Below are positions 1 to 9,927 of a stretch of DNA of 64,000 nucleotides, in pieces. Location of the stretch: the NCBI GenBank assembly GCA_006386115.1, contig VFIW01000013.1, positions 372,001 through 436,000 of the forward strand, in the 5' to 3' direction. How positions within the stretch are numbered: position 1 is the first letter of the stretch; each line of letters begins with the position of its first letter. Below the pieces are notes generated by a model. That model worked only from the letters and a program-made list of their open reading frames with translations, did not search any database and was not told the DNA's origin. Position numbers and translations under genes: made by a program. Source of the stretch: Globisporangium splendens (lineage: Eukaryota; Oomycota; Peronosporomycetes; Pythiales; Pythiaceae).

Positions 1-9
1 CATGATTGC

Positions 10-1157
10 ATGGGCCTTGCCGAGTGCGAGAAAGAGGCGATCGTGACCATCGACGACCGACGCAAGCTGTTTTACTTCAACTCAGAGGAGATGCGGCTCG
101 TCGTGTACGACACGATGCTGCCCTCACAACGCGAGACAATCCATTCGCTCTACTGCCATTGGTACCGCGAGGTGACCGCCGATCCGCTGCTCCAGCCCAC
201 CTCTGGGAGCTCTCCACACGCCATGGTGTTGCCTGAAGTACTCGGTCGGCAACTTCCATACTCTCGGTGACCGAGCGAGTGAGCGTGATGAACGCCAAGC
301 CGTACCAGCAGCTCGCGATGCTCGGGTATCACTTGGCGCGCGCCGGTGACGCAAAAGCCGCGCTTGAGGTGTACTAGAAGGCCGCCGAGCATGTGATCGA
401 CATGAAGGAGCTCGCCTTCGCGACCGATTGCATGCAGTCATCGTTCAAGATCCTCGAAGACCACCACCAGCAGCGCGGGACGCACAACCACCACAAACTG
501 GACGACTTGGACTACATCCTGCTGCGCAGCCGCGTGGAGTTCATGCGTGGTGCGATCGCGGTCGAGAAAAGCGAGTGGGACACCGCGATCACGCACATGG
601 CGTACATCATTCGGCTCTGCCAGCGCAAGGGCAGCGTGCTGCGTCGCTACTCGTCGTCGGTCCACCAAGACGTCCTGTTTGAGTCCACGGCCAAGACGTC
701 GAGCCTTACGATGAACATTGGCCCGTCGGCGTCTATCGGCCAGTGCCGTCGATCGTCGTCTGTATTGAACACAGCGACAGCGTTGCGCCACGGTCACGAC
801 CCGAGGGAGTCGCTGTGGTACTTGGAGATGCAGGAGCGGTGCATGCCGCGCTTGATCAACTTTCGCATGTTCTTGTCGTGGACCCAGCGTGTGACTGCGA
901 AACTGGTGCAGCAGGGCAGCAAGCTCGCGGTCTGCAAGCACCAATGGAGCAACCGCAGCATCTTGATGCGTATGGGATCGAACACGCGCATCCAGCCCGA
1001 GGAAACGCTGCAGGCGCTCCACCAGGTCAACTTTTACCGCCGGAAAGCCGAGATCCTGATCAAAAAGATCCTCTTGTCCAAGCTCAAGCAGGAGGAAATG
1101 AGTCGCGACATCCAGACACTGACCCAGAAGAGTCTCCAGACCAAGCAAAAGCGATAA
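10..1157 (+). pseudogene. 3' part of an adenylate-cyclase-like AAA/TPR protein, broken
   Basis: The gene runs in from the left edge. The first reading frame encodes a segment around SQRETIHSLYCHWY, then coding shifts frame somewhere between about 200 and 264. It resumes in a frame with AMLGYHLARAGDAKAALEVY, which looks like a TPR-type helical repeat, and is stopped by TAG at 375-377. The same frame continues as KAAEHVIDMKELAF to a natural end at 1157. This pattern (peptides resembling the region after an AAA ATPase, followed by helical repeats) recalls the C-terminal half of soluble adenylyl cyclase type 10-like proteins. That family assignment is inference from residue pattern only. With a frameshift plus a nonsense codon it would not make a full protein, so I call it a pseudogene, though consensus errors cannot be excluded. 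Confidence 0.45.
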
Positions 1158-1293
1158 TATTCAATGAAGAAACCTAGACAGCAGAATGACACGCAGTTTT
1201 GAAAACACACACACGTATTTATTAGCGCATGAGAATAAGCAAGGTCACGTAGATAAGAGCATGCATACAATGAGAGAAATGACGTCAACCTCC

Positions 1294-3363
1294 TTAGTCC
1301 AAATTCACCACGTCCATGATGACGCCGATCTTGTTCTTGTACTCCATGTGGCCGTTGATGATGCTGCTCAAGTTGACATTCTCGACGCCGCGGACATCGA
1401 TCGCCGCGATCCCAGCCGAGTTGAGCGCCCAGCCCTGGTACCGATACATGACGCCGAGCATCCAATCGTTCTCCGAGTACCCGTTGATCAATCGTCCCGA
1501 CACGACGCGGCGTGCATTCTGCCAGTCCTGGTTCACGACAGGCACCGGGGAGCCCAGGAGCACGGCATTTTCGACGATGCCGCAGCATTCCTCAGGTGTC
1601 TTTGCGAGCTCTTTCAGACACGCAAAGATCAGGCGCGCACCCATACCGTACCCGACCAGCGTCACGGGTCGCAGTCCCTGTTCGCGTCGCTGCAGCGACT
1701 GCGCGAGCAGCTTGCCAGATGCGTCGGCGGCATTCATCGCGAGCACCCACACGTTGTCGATCATATCAGCGAGTCTTAGGATAGTCCTCGGGATCGCGAC
1801 CGCGGCAAAGAGCGCAGCAAGCGCTGTGTACTTGACGATCTCGGCGTTCGCGTACGTCATCACTTGCTCTCGCGCAAACGACCGCATGGAACGTCCGAAT
1901 TTGCGTAGCAGCGCTTCTTCCCACATCAACACGTACTGGTCTCCCTGCTGGAAGCGGTCTTTCCATCGCCACGCACGCATGGCATCTGGGGTATTTGTCT
2001 CGCTTCCTGCAGAACCATAGGTTGCCGCGCGAGACTCTGCGAGCATCCGTAGTGGGTCCTGCGTCGTCGTGCCGTCGTGAATCGAGTACGTTCGTCGCAA
2101 GATGCCAAAGAATTCATCTTCGCGTCCCTTGTACCGCTCCAGGACCTGGTCGACTTGGTCCACCTTCTCGGGATTGTGGCTCCGGTAAAATGCGCGCAGG
2201 TACTCACGACTGTCACCCCACGAGCGACGGAACCCGTTTGCACCTTTGGGGTCGTCGTCCTCCATCCATCCAGAAATGCAGATGTACACGTTCATGCCGT
2301 CCCCAGACGACACCAAGTCAAAATGGAACTCATGGACGCCTCGTGTCCGCGTGTCGGTCTTCATACCGACGACACCGGCGCCTGCAGTGCCAAACAAGAT
2401 CGTCGCGGCCGTGACGCCTGCTGTGGAACCAACTGCCGTGCCAATCGCGACTCCAGCGCCACCAAGCGCCGTCAGACTCGCGGCGATCGCTGGCGCAGCG
2501 AGTCCGCCCGTGATCGCGAGCAACGCGCCGCCCGTCACTGCTGCCGCACCGATTGCAGCATTCCGCTTCCAGTCCCAAATGCTGGGTTTCGCTGGACGTT
2601 TCTCCAATGGCATCGCGATGGCTTCGGCAAACAGCGTGCGTCCGATAAGCACTTCCTCAGTCGTGATGGCAGACCATGGGATCTCCATGACGTCGGCCAG
2701 TTGCCGCAGCAGCGTGCGTGCGCGCGCATCGTACCCAATCGCCTTCACCGTGAACCAGAGCTGGCTCTGCAGGAGTTTCAAGCGGAACGCATCTTTGGTC
2801 GCCATACTCGGCGACATGGGTGACGACAGAGCGGCTTCATTGTCCTCTTGCTTCTCCTTCTTTAGCTTCTTCTTGAAAAGCGCCTTGAAACCACCACCAC
2901 CACTAGAAGCTGCTACTGGAGCAGCCGGTGGCACCAGCAACTCCAAGAACGGCGCAGGATCCATGCCGCCCTTGCCATCACTGTCGCCATCAACAATGTC
3001 GCCATAATGATCCGTGGCCGTGAGCATCGGCACGTACGCGTCCGCCTGCGTCCTCGGCAGAGCCAGAAAGTGCACCACGAGCAGCGCCAGGTACGTCGTG
3101 CTCCACTGGCGCTCGCGCGAGCCGTCGTGCACGCGCGGCAGCAGACACGCACACAGCCCCACGAGACCGCGCTTCTGCGGATCCGACAGGAACGTCGCAG
3201 CGAACGCGAGCGCGTCGCCGTGGACGTCGGCGCCGTCGGCATCCGTTGGGAGCTGCTGTGGCGTCGACGTGCTGCTGCTGCGGCTGCTGCGGCCGCTTTG
3301 GCTGCTGCGCGTGCTACTGGTGTCCGTCTCGGAGCTGCGCGAGGACGAGAAGAGCGCCTTCAT
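1294..3363 (-). CDS. DUF726/TMCO4-family alpha/beta-hydrolase-fold membrane protein, 689 aa
   Basis: Single uninterrupted reading frame. It has a serine-rich N-terminus (first ~35 residues), a Lys-rich stretch near residue 170, a Gly/Ala-rich hydrophobic region at about residues 275-335 (GGALLAITGGLAAPAIAA), and then a hydrolase-like core beginning near CISGWMED. The last ~125 residues carry the family hallmarks: PVTLVGYGMGARLIF, VLLGSPVP, VVSGRLINGYSENDW and the near-terminal INGHMEY. This matches the order in TMCO4/DUF726 proteins (membrane-associated, putative esterases of unclear substrate). In that family the elbow is normally Gly-Tyr/Phe-Ser-x-Gly; here the serine position is glycine (codon GGT), so the copy is probably not a classical serine hydrolase. 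The 3' end is close to the adenylate-cyclase-like relic on the opposite strand. Family call is strong; activity is doubtful. Confidence 0.85.
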   Translation of the reverse strand: MKALFSSSRSSETDTSSTRSSQSGRSSRSSSTSTPQQLPTDADGADVHGDALAFAATFLSDPQKRGLVGLCACLLPRVHDGSRERQWSTTYLALLVVHFLALPRTQADAYVPMLTATDHYGDIVDGDSDGKGGMDPAPFLELLVPPAAPVAASSGGGGFKALFKKKLKKEKQEDNEAALSSPMSPSMATKDAFRLKLLQSQLWFTVKAIGYDARARTLLRQLADVMEIPWSAITTEEVLIGRTLFAEAIAMPLEKRPAKPSIWDWKRNAAIGAAAVTGGALLAITGGLAAPAIAASLTALGGAGVAIGTAVGSTAGVTAATILFGTAGAGVVGMKTDTRTRGVHEFHFDLVSSGDGMNVYICISGWMEDDDPKGANGFRRSWGDSREYLRAFYRSHNPEKVDQVDQVLERYKGREDEFFGILRRTYSIHDGTTTQDPLRMLAESRAATYGSAGSETNTPDAMRAWRWKDRFQQGDQYVLMWEEALLRKFGRSMRSFAREQVMTYANAEIVKYTALAALFAAVAIPRTILRLADMIDNVWVLAMNAADASGKLLAQSLQRREQGLRPVTLVGYGMGARLIFACLKELAKTPEECCGIVENAVLLGSPVPVVNQDWQNARRVVSGRLINGYSENDWMLGVMYRYQGWALNSAGIAAIDVRGVENVNLSSIINGHMEYKNKIGVIMDVVNLD

Positions 3364-3751
3364 GGTGCTTCCCGATGAGCTTTTGATGAGGTAAAAGAGA
3401 AGAAATGGCGAATGCGCTTGAGATGACTACCTAGCACAGAGCTGTCCCTTGTTGTAACGACACCTTAAACTAACAACATTCTTAGTTTAGTAGCATTTTC
3501 TCTAGGATCATTAGTTTCCCACACAACTGATGTCGTTATCACTGATTACAACTATCGAACCAATATATGTCGTTAAAACAAGGGATAACTCTGTAGTTTG
3601 GACAACTGCTCCTCAATGTTGATGACCATTATTATATATAGGGAGACATACTGTACTCGAGCACCTTAATTTTGGAGCACGAAACGACGCGGAGCTCTCA
3701 GCTTTTCGCCTTCACTCAGTTGCAGCCATCGGCTCCTTTTTCGCAGGCGCC
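3364..3751. other. Intergenic region containing a MITE-like element
   Basis: AT-richer than its neighbours and without a credible reading frame. It separates the divergent DUF726 and CFAP36-like genes, so it should hold both promoters. Its main visible structure is the inverted-repeat element at 3436-3594. Confidence 0.6.
3436..3594. mobile_element. MITE-like element with 27-bp terminal inverted repeats
   Basis: The 27 bases at 3436-3462 and the reverse complement of 3568-3594 agree at 24 positions by eye. Both ends share a CAGAG start, a TCCCTTGTT core and an inner AACGACA. The element is 159 bp long and non-coding. On the right side the repeat is flanked by TA, as expected for Tc1/mariner-type target duplication; on the left the corresponding bases are CA, so the duplication is imperfect. 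Small size, long terminal repeats and no transposase fit a miniature inverted-repeat transposable element. The superfamily is inference. Confidence 0.6.
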
Positions 3752-6342
3752 ATGGGCGACAATGGCTTCCTCATCGACGCCGTGGCGCAGTTCCTGCAGA
3801 GTTCCAAGTGGCTGGACGCCGTGACGCGGTTTCTCGAGACCCACTACCGCATATTCACACCCATACCTGCCTAAGATGGAGATGAAGCAAAACCAATGGA
3901 CGACGACGACGACGCCAAACATGCACCGACAACTGCGAAAGAATACACTTTGGACCAGTACGAGGTGTTTCTGCAGTTCAAAGACCTCGTGGAGCGGCTC
4001 CTGGAAGAACTGATCGCGGAACTGGGTTGCTCGGGCGACGACCTCGTCGCGAGTCTCGACGAGAGCGCGCGGCTCGGTGAGTACGCCTCGGGCGAGCGGC
4101 ACTTTTTCATCCAGACACTACTCTCGTTTGAGAACTACCACGCGTTTCACCATAAGATCTGTCAATTTGCGATCGAAAAGCAAGGTAAGAAGCTTTTGGT
4201 GTGGCTGGGTTTCTGGTGGCCGTGCCTTGCATTGGTTTCACACATGGTGGCTGTTGTTGTTGTGAATCTTACGATCTAGAAAGTGACTGCCCTCTTGTTG
4301 GGAGCGATGGGGAAGCGAGCACCAGCAAGGTTGGCACCGAGAATCCAGAGTGGCTCTTGCAAGTCGTGATTGCAACGTCGATTCTGGAGTCGAAAGCAAA
4401 TGGGCAGCTTGACGAGACGGAGGAAGGTCTCGTGGCCTGGGCGGAAGCGCTCGTTCAGATGACACACCATTCAAGTAACAACGAGAGCGACCAAGTACCC
4501 GTAGTATCTGACAACGAAGGTATGCTCTGTGCTAACAGATATGCGCTTAGTTTGATACTATGCGGTAACAGTGGACTCTGTCTGTGACGACACAGAAAAA
4601 GAAGAAGCCAAAGCCACCGACTCGGCACCAAGTGATGGTCGCCTGAAAGAGCTCGAGCGAACTTTAATCCGTGAGGTATGTGCACACATGATCTATTCTC
4701 TAGAGCGATGTATTTCAACTTGGTTCTTTTATTTTTCTTTGCCATTGCTTGTTTGTTAGCGCCTGAAAGTGGACTTGCTTGTGGCGCAGCGAATTGCTGA
4801 TGCGAACGCTCAAATCAAACAGCAAATGCTGCATCTCGTTGCGTCCGAGATCAACGATCAGCAAACTGCTGATGAAACAACAGGAGATCCATCGGAGAGT
4901 GAGCTCGCGGGACTATTTGCACAAGTCGAGGCGATACAAGCGCGCCTGAAGCAAGTCAAAGCGCAATGCTTTGAGTTCAAAGCTGTCTCTCAACCTCATC
5001 TGGATCGAATGTAAGTACGAGCAACCAGTATATCCAAGTCACAGCCAACTGCACTCACTCGTTTATACCTTCTTCTCAATAGGTACTTGTTTTTGAAAGA
5101 AAAGGTTCAGTATCAGCAGGATCTGGTGTCCCAGGAGAAGGAGATCTCCGATTTCATTTTCACGCAGATAGGCGAGAGCGACGCACCGTTGATCCCGTTG
5201 CTTCTCGAGTGGCTACTCCTCGAATCAGAGGGGCTTCGTGTACAGACGCAGATCCAAGATCAGCTCGGCGGGGAACGCGACGAATGGTATTGGATCCAGG
5301 ACTGGGACGAGGGTTCTCGCGCATTTTACTACGTGCACTCAGTGACTCACGAAAGCGCCTGGGAGGCTCCGGTGTGCGGATATCTGGACATGAATCAGGA
5401 ATTCGTCACGCCTGCTTGGGATGGATACGGAGAGTCTGCGAATCCGAGTTCCGACACAGTTGATCAGGTCGCTGAGTCAAAAGGTACGTCCAATGCTGTT
5501 GAGTCGGGAAAAGATGAAAGCAGTGCAGCAGATCTGGCGAGCGACGGAAGCATTACCCAAATGGCACTTGATCAAGTGTCGACGCAATTGAGTGCCACGT
5601 TACAGCTCAGCGATGGAAGTGACAGCCAAAACCAATTGGTGCGACTATCGTTTTTTTGTCTGCGATGACGCGTAGTGATAGTGAACGCTGATATCTCATC
5701 GATTCTTAACTTTTGTCACGTTTGCAGCTTGAATTTGAAAGTGTCATGGAGCGCATCTCACGAGAGCATGACGAAGAGAGAAAGCGCTTGGAACTTTTGT
5801 TTCAAGTCGAAAAGGCACGCCAGAAGGAGGGATTACGCAAGCGGAAAGAGAAGAAAAGACGAGAGCGAACGATCAAGAATAAACTCAAGAAAGCTGGTGC
5901 CGACGACGCAAAGGAAGAGAAAGCTGATGCATCAACCAACGGAAACAAAGAGAGTACCGACAGCGAAATACTTCGAGGTCTACCTTACCCTCCATCGTCA
6001 GCTAGGGGGCTACTGCAGCAAAGCCCCAGACTGCAGCTAAATGCCGAGGACAAACAGAGCGCTGCAGCCAGTGAAGAGAACGAGTTCAGCATCGTTGTGC
6101 CTGGCCACGGACGAGTGGGTTTGACGCATTTGCTCAGTGATGCGCACGCCAAGCGCTTTCAAGAACGAAAAGGACTCCTGCCACTGCAGCAGCCACCTCC
6201 ACAAGCTCTTTTGGATCCGTCGACACTGCGGTACTTGACCGAGAAGATGGTGAAGAAGGATCCGATAAACTGGGGCTACGGAACGACAAAACAAGAGCTT
6301 GTTCTCGAAGAAACAGAGACTGTCGAATCAGAGGCAAAGTAG
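3752..6342 (+). CDS. CFAP36-like (BART-domain) protein with WW domain, six exons, in-frame stop in exon 1
   Basis: Exons 3752-4184, 4280-4519, 4572-4675, 4760-5010, 5083-5638 and 5728-6342 join in frame (2199 nt) across GT-AG introns of 52-95 nt. The N-terminus (AVAQFLQSSKWLDAVTRFLE, then LERLLEELIAELG in pattern) resembles the ARL2/ARL3-binding BART-like domain of CFAP36/CCDC104, a ciliary protein. Exon 5 has a WW domain (EWYWIQDWDEGSRAFYY ... SAWEAP), and exon 6 a long Lys/Arg/Glu coiled coil. Codon 41 is TAA (3872-3874); the frame continues perfectly on both sides and no intron can remove it. So either this allele is truncated, translation starts downstream at 3896, or the base is wrong. 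The WW plus BART combination is unusual. Function (cilia/flagella of zoospores) is inferred from the family. Confidence 0.7.
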
Positions 6343-6414
6343 AAATTTAGCCACGAAACTTGCTAGCAATTGAAGTCAACACCAGCTTATTCACCCATCC
6401 ATACGACATGATGC

Positions 6415-7286
6415 TTAGATACTCTGTTTCTTTCGATAATGTTTAACTGCAGAAAGCTTTTTCCGTTCCTTTAGCGCGACTCGTTGCGCCTTGGTCTGTG
6501 TTTTCAGATCGTGTAGCTTTACCAGTTTGGCTTCGTGTTCGAGTTCGGCCTGCTTCTTGAGGAATTTCTGGAACTCGCGTCGCGTAGCGTCATCCTCAGC
6601 GCCGCCGCTCTCGGCTAGCATCAACACGCTTTCCAGTGCATTCTTCCGTTTCTGCCACAAAAAATGTCAACAAGCAACAAGGGAAGCAACCAAAACATTA
6701 TCGATTTCAAGGAACTTCTTACCGAATTGTAGTCGAGAACATGACCACCGTACCGAATGAGAAGCTTGGCGACACTGAGCGATCGGACGTAGTGCATCGG
6801 AGATGACCCAAATCGATCGTGACTCAAGGCATCCGCGCCGTAGCTCAGCAACAGGAACACAACCGCGCGACGATTGCACGTTACTGCGATGTGCAGCGGC
6901 GTACTTCGACCCTGGATTTTGCGCATTGTAGCAACTTCACCATTACGTTTCGCATCTTCCATAGCTATCTCAGCCATTTCTCCGTACCAGCATTGTTCGC
7001 AGCATGAGGTCCGCATCCGTTTTACCGAGGAGAAACTCGACGATCTCTAGTTTTCCCTTCGCACACGCCTCGTGTAGAAGCGATCTCCCTGTCGTTGGAC
7101 TGCGCGCGTTCACATGGAACTCCAATTTCTCACTGTCACCAGCATTGCGCTCCTTCTGCTGCTCCAGGAACAGTGTTTGAAGCCCATCGACGTCGCCTTC
7201 CTCATTTCCGTCGCCGCGTCGTCCACGCACGCGTGCGAGAGCAGATCGTCCACGAGCGTATCATACGCCGATATTGATGAAGCCAT
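6415..7286 (-). CDS. Ankyrin-repeat protein, three exons, one-base frameshift in exon 1
   Basis: On the minus strand exons 7286-6988, 6911-6723 and 6651-6415 are separated by introns of 76 and 71 nt with GT-AG ends. The first splice joins LMLRTML to GRSTPLHIA, restoring a perfect ankyrin repeat. Repeats seen are TGRSLLHEACAKGKLEIVEF, GRSTPLHIAVTCNRRAVVF and GSSPMHYVRSLSVAKLL. The last exon is a Lys/Glu-rich coiled coil ending KHYRKKQSI. Near 7205 the frame of the start segment (MASSISAYDTLVDDLL) does not connect with the repeats; adding one base in the GG run restores MREGDVDGLQTLF, and total length then becomes a multiple of three. This is therefore a recent inactivation or a consensus error. 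Ankyrin proteins mediate protein binding; the partner is unknown. The 3' end converges on the CFAP36-like gene. Confidence 0.65.
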
Positions 7287-7435
7287 GACTTTGAAGATGG
7301 CTGCACTTTCTCGCGTCGTTTCGTGATCCCAACAGTTCAAGAGGTACGGTTCAGACGAACCGGTTCATGACAGTTCGTCTTGTGAACCGCGTCATTCGAT
7401 GCAACTCGCACAACAGAGGTCGCCAAACACCAACA

Positions 7436-7956
7436 ATGCTACAGCGAGCAGTGCGACGTCTTGGTGCATGCCACGTAGCTGCTTCTGCACGTGCTCCTCC
7501 TACAGCAGTAAGAGCAGCGCCAGCATCTGCGCAATGGCCAGCGCTTCATTGCAGTTTCACGACACAGGCACCGTCCGACGGCAATGACTGGCGCGATTTC
7601 AGCAACATCGCCAAGGTGCGCAAGTGCATGTTGATGTATTGGCATCATGCCTGCGTCTATTGTGCTAGCAATGGTCTCTCACGTCGTAATTGCTTATGAA
7701 GGCACTGCGCGCCATCGCGACGGCGCAGGGATGGGCGCCGCACTCGCGGCTGCCAGACACGAAGCTGCTCAAGCAACTGGGCCGCCAGGACCTCGTGCAC
7801 GCGATCCGCAAGAAACACGGCGGCTTCGGACGCGTGGCCGAGAAACTGGGCGTGCGGACGAGTGCCGACGCGCTCGAGATCCACAAGCAGGTCGCGTCCC
7901 GCGCTGCGCGACGACAAAGGCGCCATGCGCGACTCGCCAAGCACGATTTCTATTAG
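7436..7956 (+). CDS. Small probable mitochondrial protein, two exons, 144 aa
   Basis: Exons 7436-7615 and 7702-7956 join in phase 0 across an 86-nt intron (donor GTGCGC, acceptor ATGAAG), fusing NIAK to ALRAIA. The first ~45 residues are rich in Arg, Ala and Ser with no acid (MLQRAVRRLGACHVAASARA), typical of a mitochondrial presequence. The second exon has a compact motif, QDLVHAIRKKHGGFGRVAEKL, that looks like a helix-turn-helix found in organellar proteins of plants and algae, then a basic tail (RAARRQRRHARLAKH) suited to RNA or ribosome binding. I do not recognise the specific family. It lies head-to-head with the ankyrin gene (about 150 bp apart), so the two may share a promoter. Confidence 0.55.
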
Positions 7957-8070
7957 CTTACAGAGTTTTAGCCAATCTGAATGGATTTGCACTGAATTCT
8001 AGCCAATGAAACGTTGGAATTGCATCATTTTTTTCATCATCAAGTCACATTATTTTACTTCTTTTCAGAA

Positions 8071-9927
8071 ATGGAAGCGCTTCCAGGAACGCTCGTCGCC
8101 GAGATCCTCGCGTTCGCGTGCGCACCTGCGCTGGTGCCTGCGACGCCAGGAGGCGCTGCGTGCTTCAGTGGAGGAGGCGACGCATGCGACTTTGCCAAGC
8201 GCGTCACGGCGCCGTCGACGCATGCGCTTCGCTCGCTCGCGAGCGTGTGTTCGACATGGCGCGATGCCGTCGCTGCCATCGTCGCGGACCACAAGCAGCT
8301 CGTGTTCACATTGGCGTTCACTGTAGGCGACGAAGAGCGCGCACAGACGCAGTACGAGGCACATTTGAAACAGCATGGCGAGCGCATCCGCGACCTGCGC
8401 GTGACGATCACGACGCCCACGCAGTCGCTCTGGTGGGTCCTGGATGAGGAGGAAGAGGTGCAGCAGCAGGCGTCGACGCTGTACGGGCAATGGATTGAAT
8501 GGGAGCGGCTGCTGGTCCACGTGCCAATGCTGGAGCGTCTGGATCTCTCTGGCGTGCCTCTGCACCACTTCAGTGTCCGCGAGATCCTCGAGATCGCGTC
8601 CCTGCACTGTCCCCACGTCCAGGCGCTCGTGCTGCCGCGGAAAGAGCGCGTCCACGCTGACGCCCTGCACGCGACGATCGACGAGACCTGCCGTGTGCTG
8701 TACGTGGCACTCGCGAGGTGGTATAACGCCTCAGGGAGCCGTGGATTGTGTCAGCTAACGGTACCAAATCGCGACGAATACGATCGCGACCACAACTCTG
8801 CTCGCTTTCTCGACGCCGTGACGTCCTTTTGCCCCAAGATCGAGTACCTTGACGGATGGAAACGCACGTACAATGACGTCCGCTTCGTCGTCTCAGACGA
8901 GAGCTGGTACGCACCGCGTCATTCTAATGATGATGCAACTGACGTCTGGACCCGATTTTGCGCCACGTGCGTCCACTTGCGCGAGTTCAGTTGGGTGGTC
9001 GTGCCATTCGCTGATGCGTACTTTATGCCGTTTGGGAACGCCCCGAAGCCGCTGCTCACACATCTGCAGCTCACGTACAACGCAAAAGCACCGTTCCGTA
9101 TCCGCCGAAGCGAATACTCGACGTCTGGGCTCTGCCATGTGCTCCAGGCATGTCCAAAGCTGCAGGTGCTCGACGTGATCTTGCATCGCATTCAGCCATC
9201 ACATGCATTTGTGTACCTGCAACTCGATGAGATGATCGATCCCGACGTGTTCAATGACGAGTTCCTCGCGACGTTAACAGCGTCGTGTCCACTGGTCGAG
9301 AGCGTGCGGATTCGAGAGGTGAAGGGAGACCGAGGCTCGTCCGTGATGACGACGTCTTCTATCACCGACACTGGTCTTCAAGCGCTTGCCGCCTTAAAGC
9401 AGTTGCGAGCAGTCGACTTGCAGGGAGCCAGCTGCTCCGCCGCAGGCATCCTTTCGCTCATCAACGGCTGCTTTTGTGCGGGTTCAAAAACGATCAAATT
9501 GCGCGAACTTGGCACGCGATTTGGAGACATCGTGACGGAGTTGCTCCAGTACATCACCTTCGACACTGAAGGCGACTGGAGTGGTGGTGATGGCAATGTG
9601 TTGCAAATGCCACTTTGTGTGTCGCTTTCGTCACGGCGTGGATCTGTATTCAAGAGGAGTATCCTGGAAGACGCAAATGCCGCCATGAAGAAGCGCCATC
9701 CCCACCTGCGGTTCGTCGCTGTGTACGCGGAGAAACTTCGGTTGTCGGCGTCGTCGTCCAAGAAAGAGAAAGACGAATTTCTACGTGAACAAATCGATCG
9801 CACGTGGCTGAAAAGAGAGGTAGTGCGCATCGGACGCATTGTGCTGTACTCCCACGCAGAGCTGCTGAGTGAACGCATGCAGCAGCAACTTGCAGAACAG
9901 AGCGAGTCCTGTATTCTCAAGTTATAG
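8071..9927 (+). CDS. F-box/LRR-like protein, copy 1, intact, 618 aa
   Basis: Start at 8071 is chosen because the peptide from there (MEALPGTLVAEILAF) matches the F-box-like start of the paralogues; the 19 upstream codons in frame are probably leader. The N-terminus carries a degenerate F-box with the SLASVCSTWRDAV motif. The remainder is leucine-rich with recurring blocks: RLDLSGVPLHHF, a FCPKIEYLDGWK signature shared by every family member here, CVHLREFSW, and CPKLQVLDV. F-box/LRR proteins usually bring substrates to SCF ubiquitin ligases through SKP1; that role is family inference. No introns are needed. It begins an array that continues to about 20.1 kb with copies on both strands. Confidence 0.7.
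   Translation: MEALPGTLVAEILAFACAPALVPATPGGAACFSGGGDACDFAKRVTAPSTHALRSLASVCSTWRDAVAAIVADHKQLVFTLAFTVGDEERAQTQYEAHLKQHGERIRDLRVTITTPTQSLWWVLDEEEEVQQQASTLYGQWIEWERLLVHVPMLERLDLSGVPLHHFSVREILEIASLHCPHVQALVLPRKERVHADALHATIDETCRVLYVALARWYNASGSRGLCQLTVPNRDEYDRDHNSARFLDAVTSFCPKIEYLDGWKRTYNDVRFVVSDESWYAPRHSNDDATDVWTRFCATCVHLREFSWVVVPFADAYFMPFGNAPKPLLTHLQLTYNAKAPFRIRRSEYSTSGLCHVLQACPKLQVLDVILHRIQPSHAFVYLQLDEMIDPDVFNDEFLATLTASCPLVESVRIREVKGDRGSSVMTTSSITDTGLQALAALKQLRAVDLQGASCSAAGILSLINGCFCAGSKTIKLRELGTRFGDIVTELLQYITFDTEGDWSGGDGNVLQMPLCVSLSSRRGSVFKRSILEDANAAMKKRHPHLRFVAVYAEKLRLSASSSKKEKDEFLREQIDRTWLKREVVRIGRIVLYSHAELLSERMQQQLAEQSESCILKL

Noticed and set aside
6970..7016. A second frameshift in the ankyrin gene
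   Set aside because: A 76-nt GT-AG intron (6912-6987) explains the frame change and restores the ankyrin repeat exactly.
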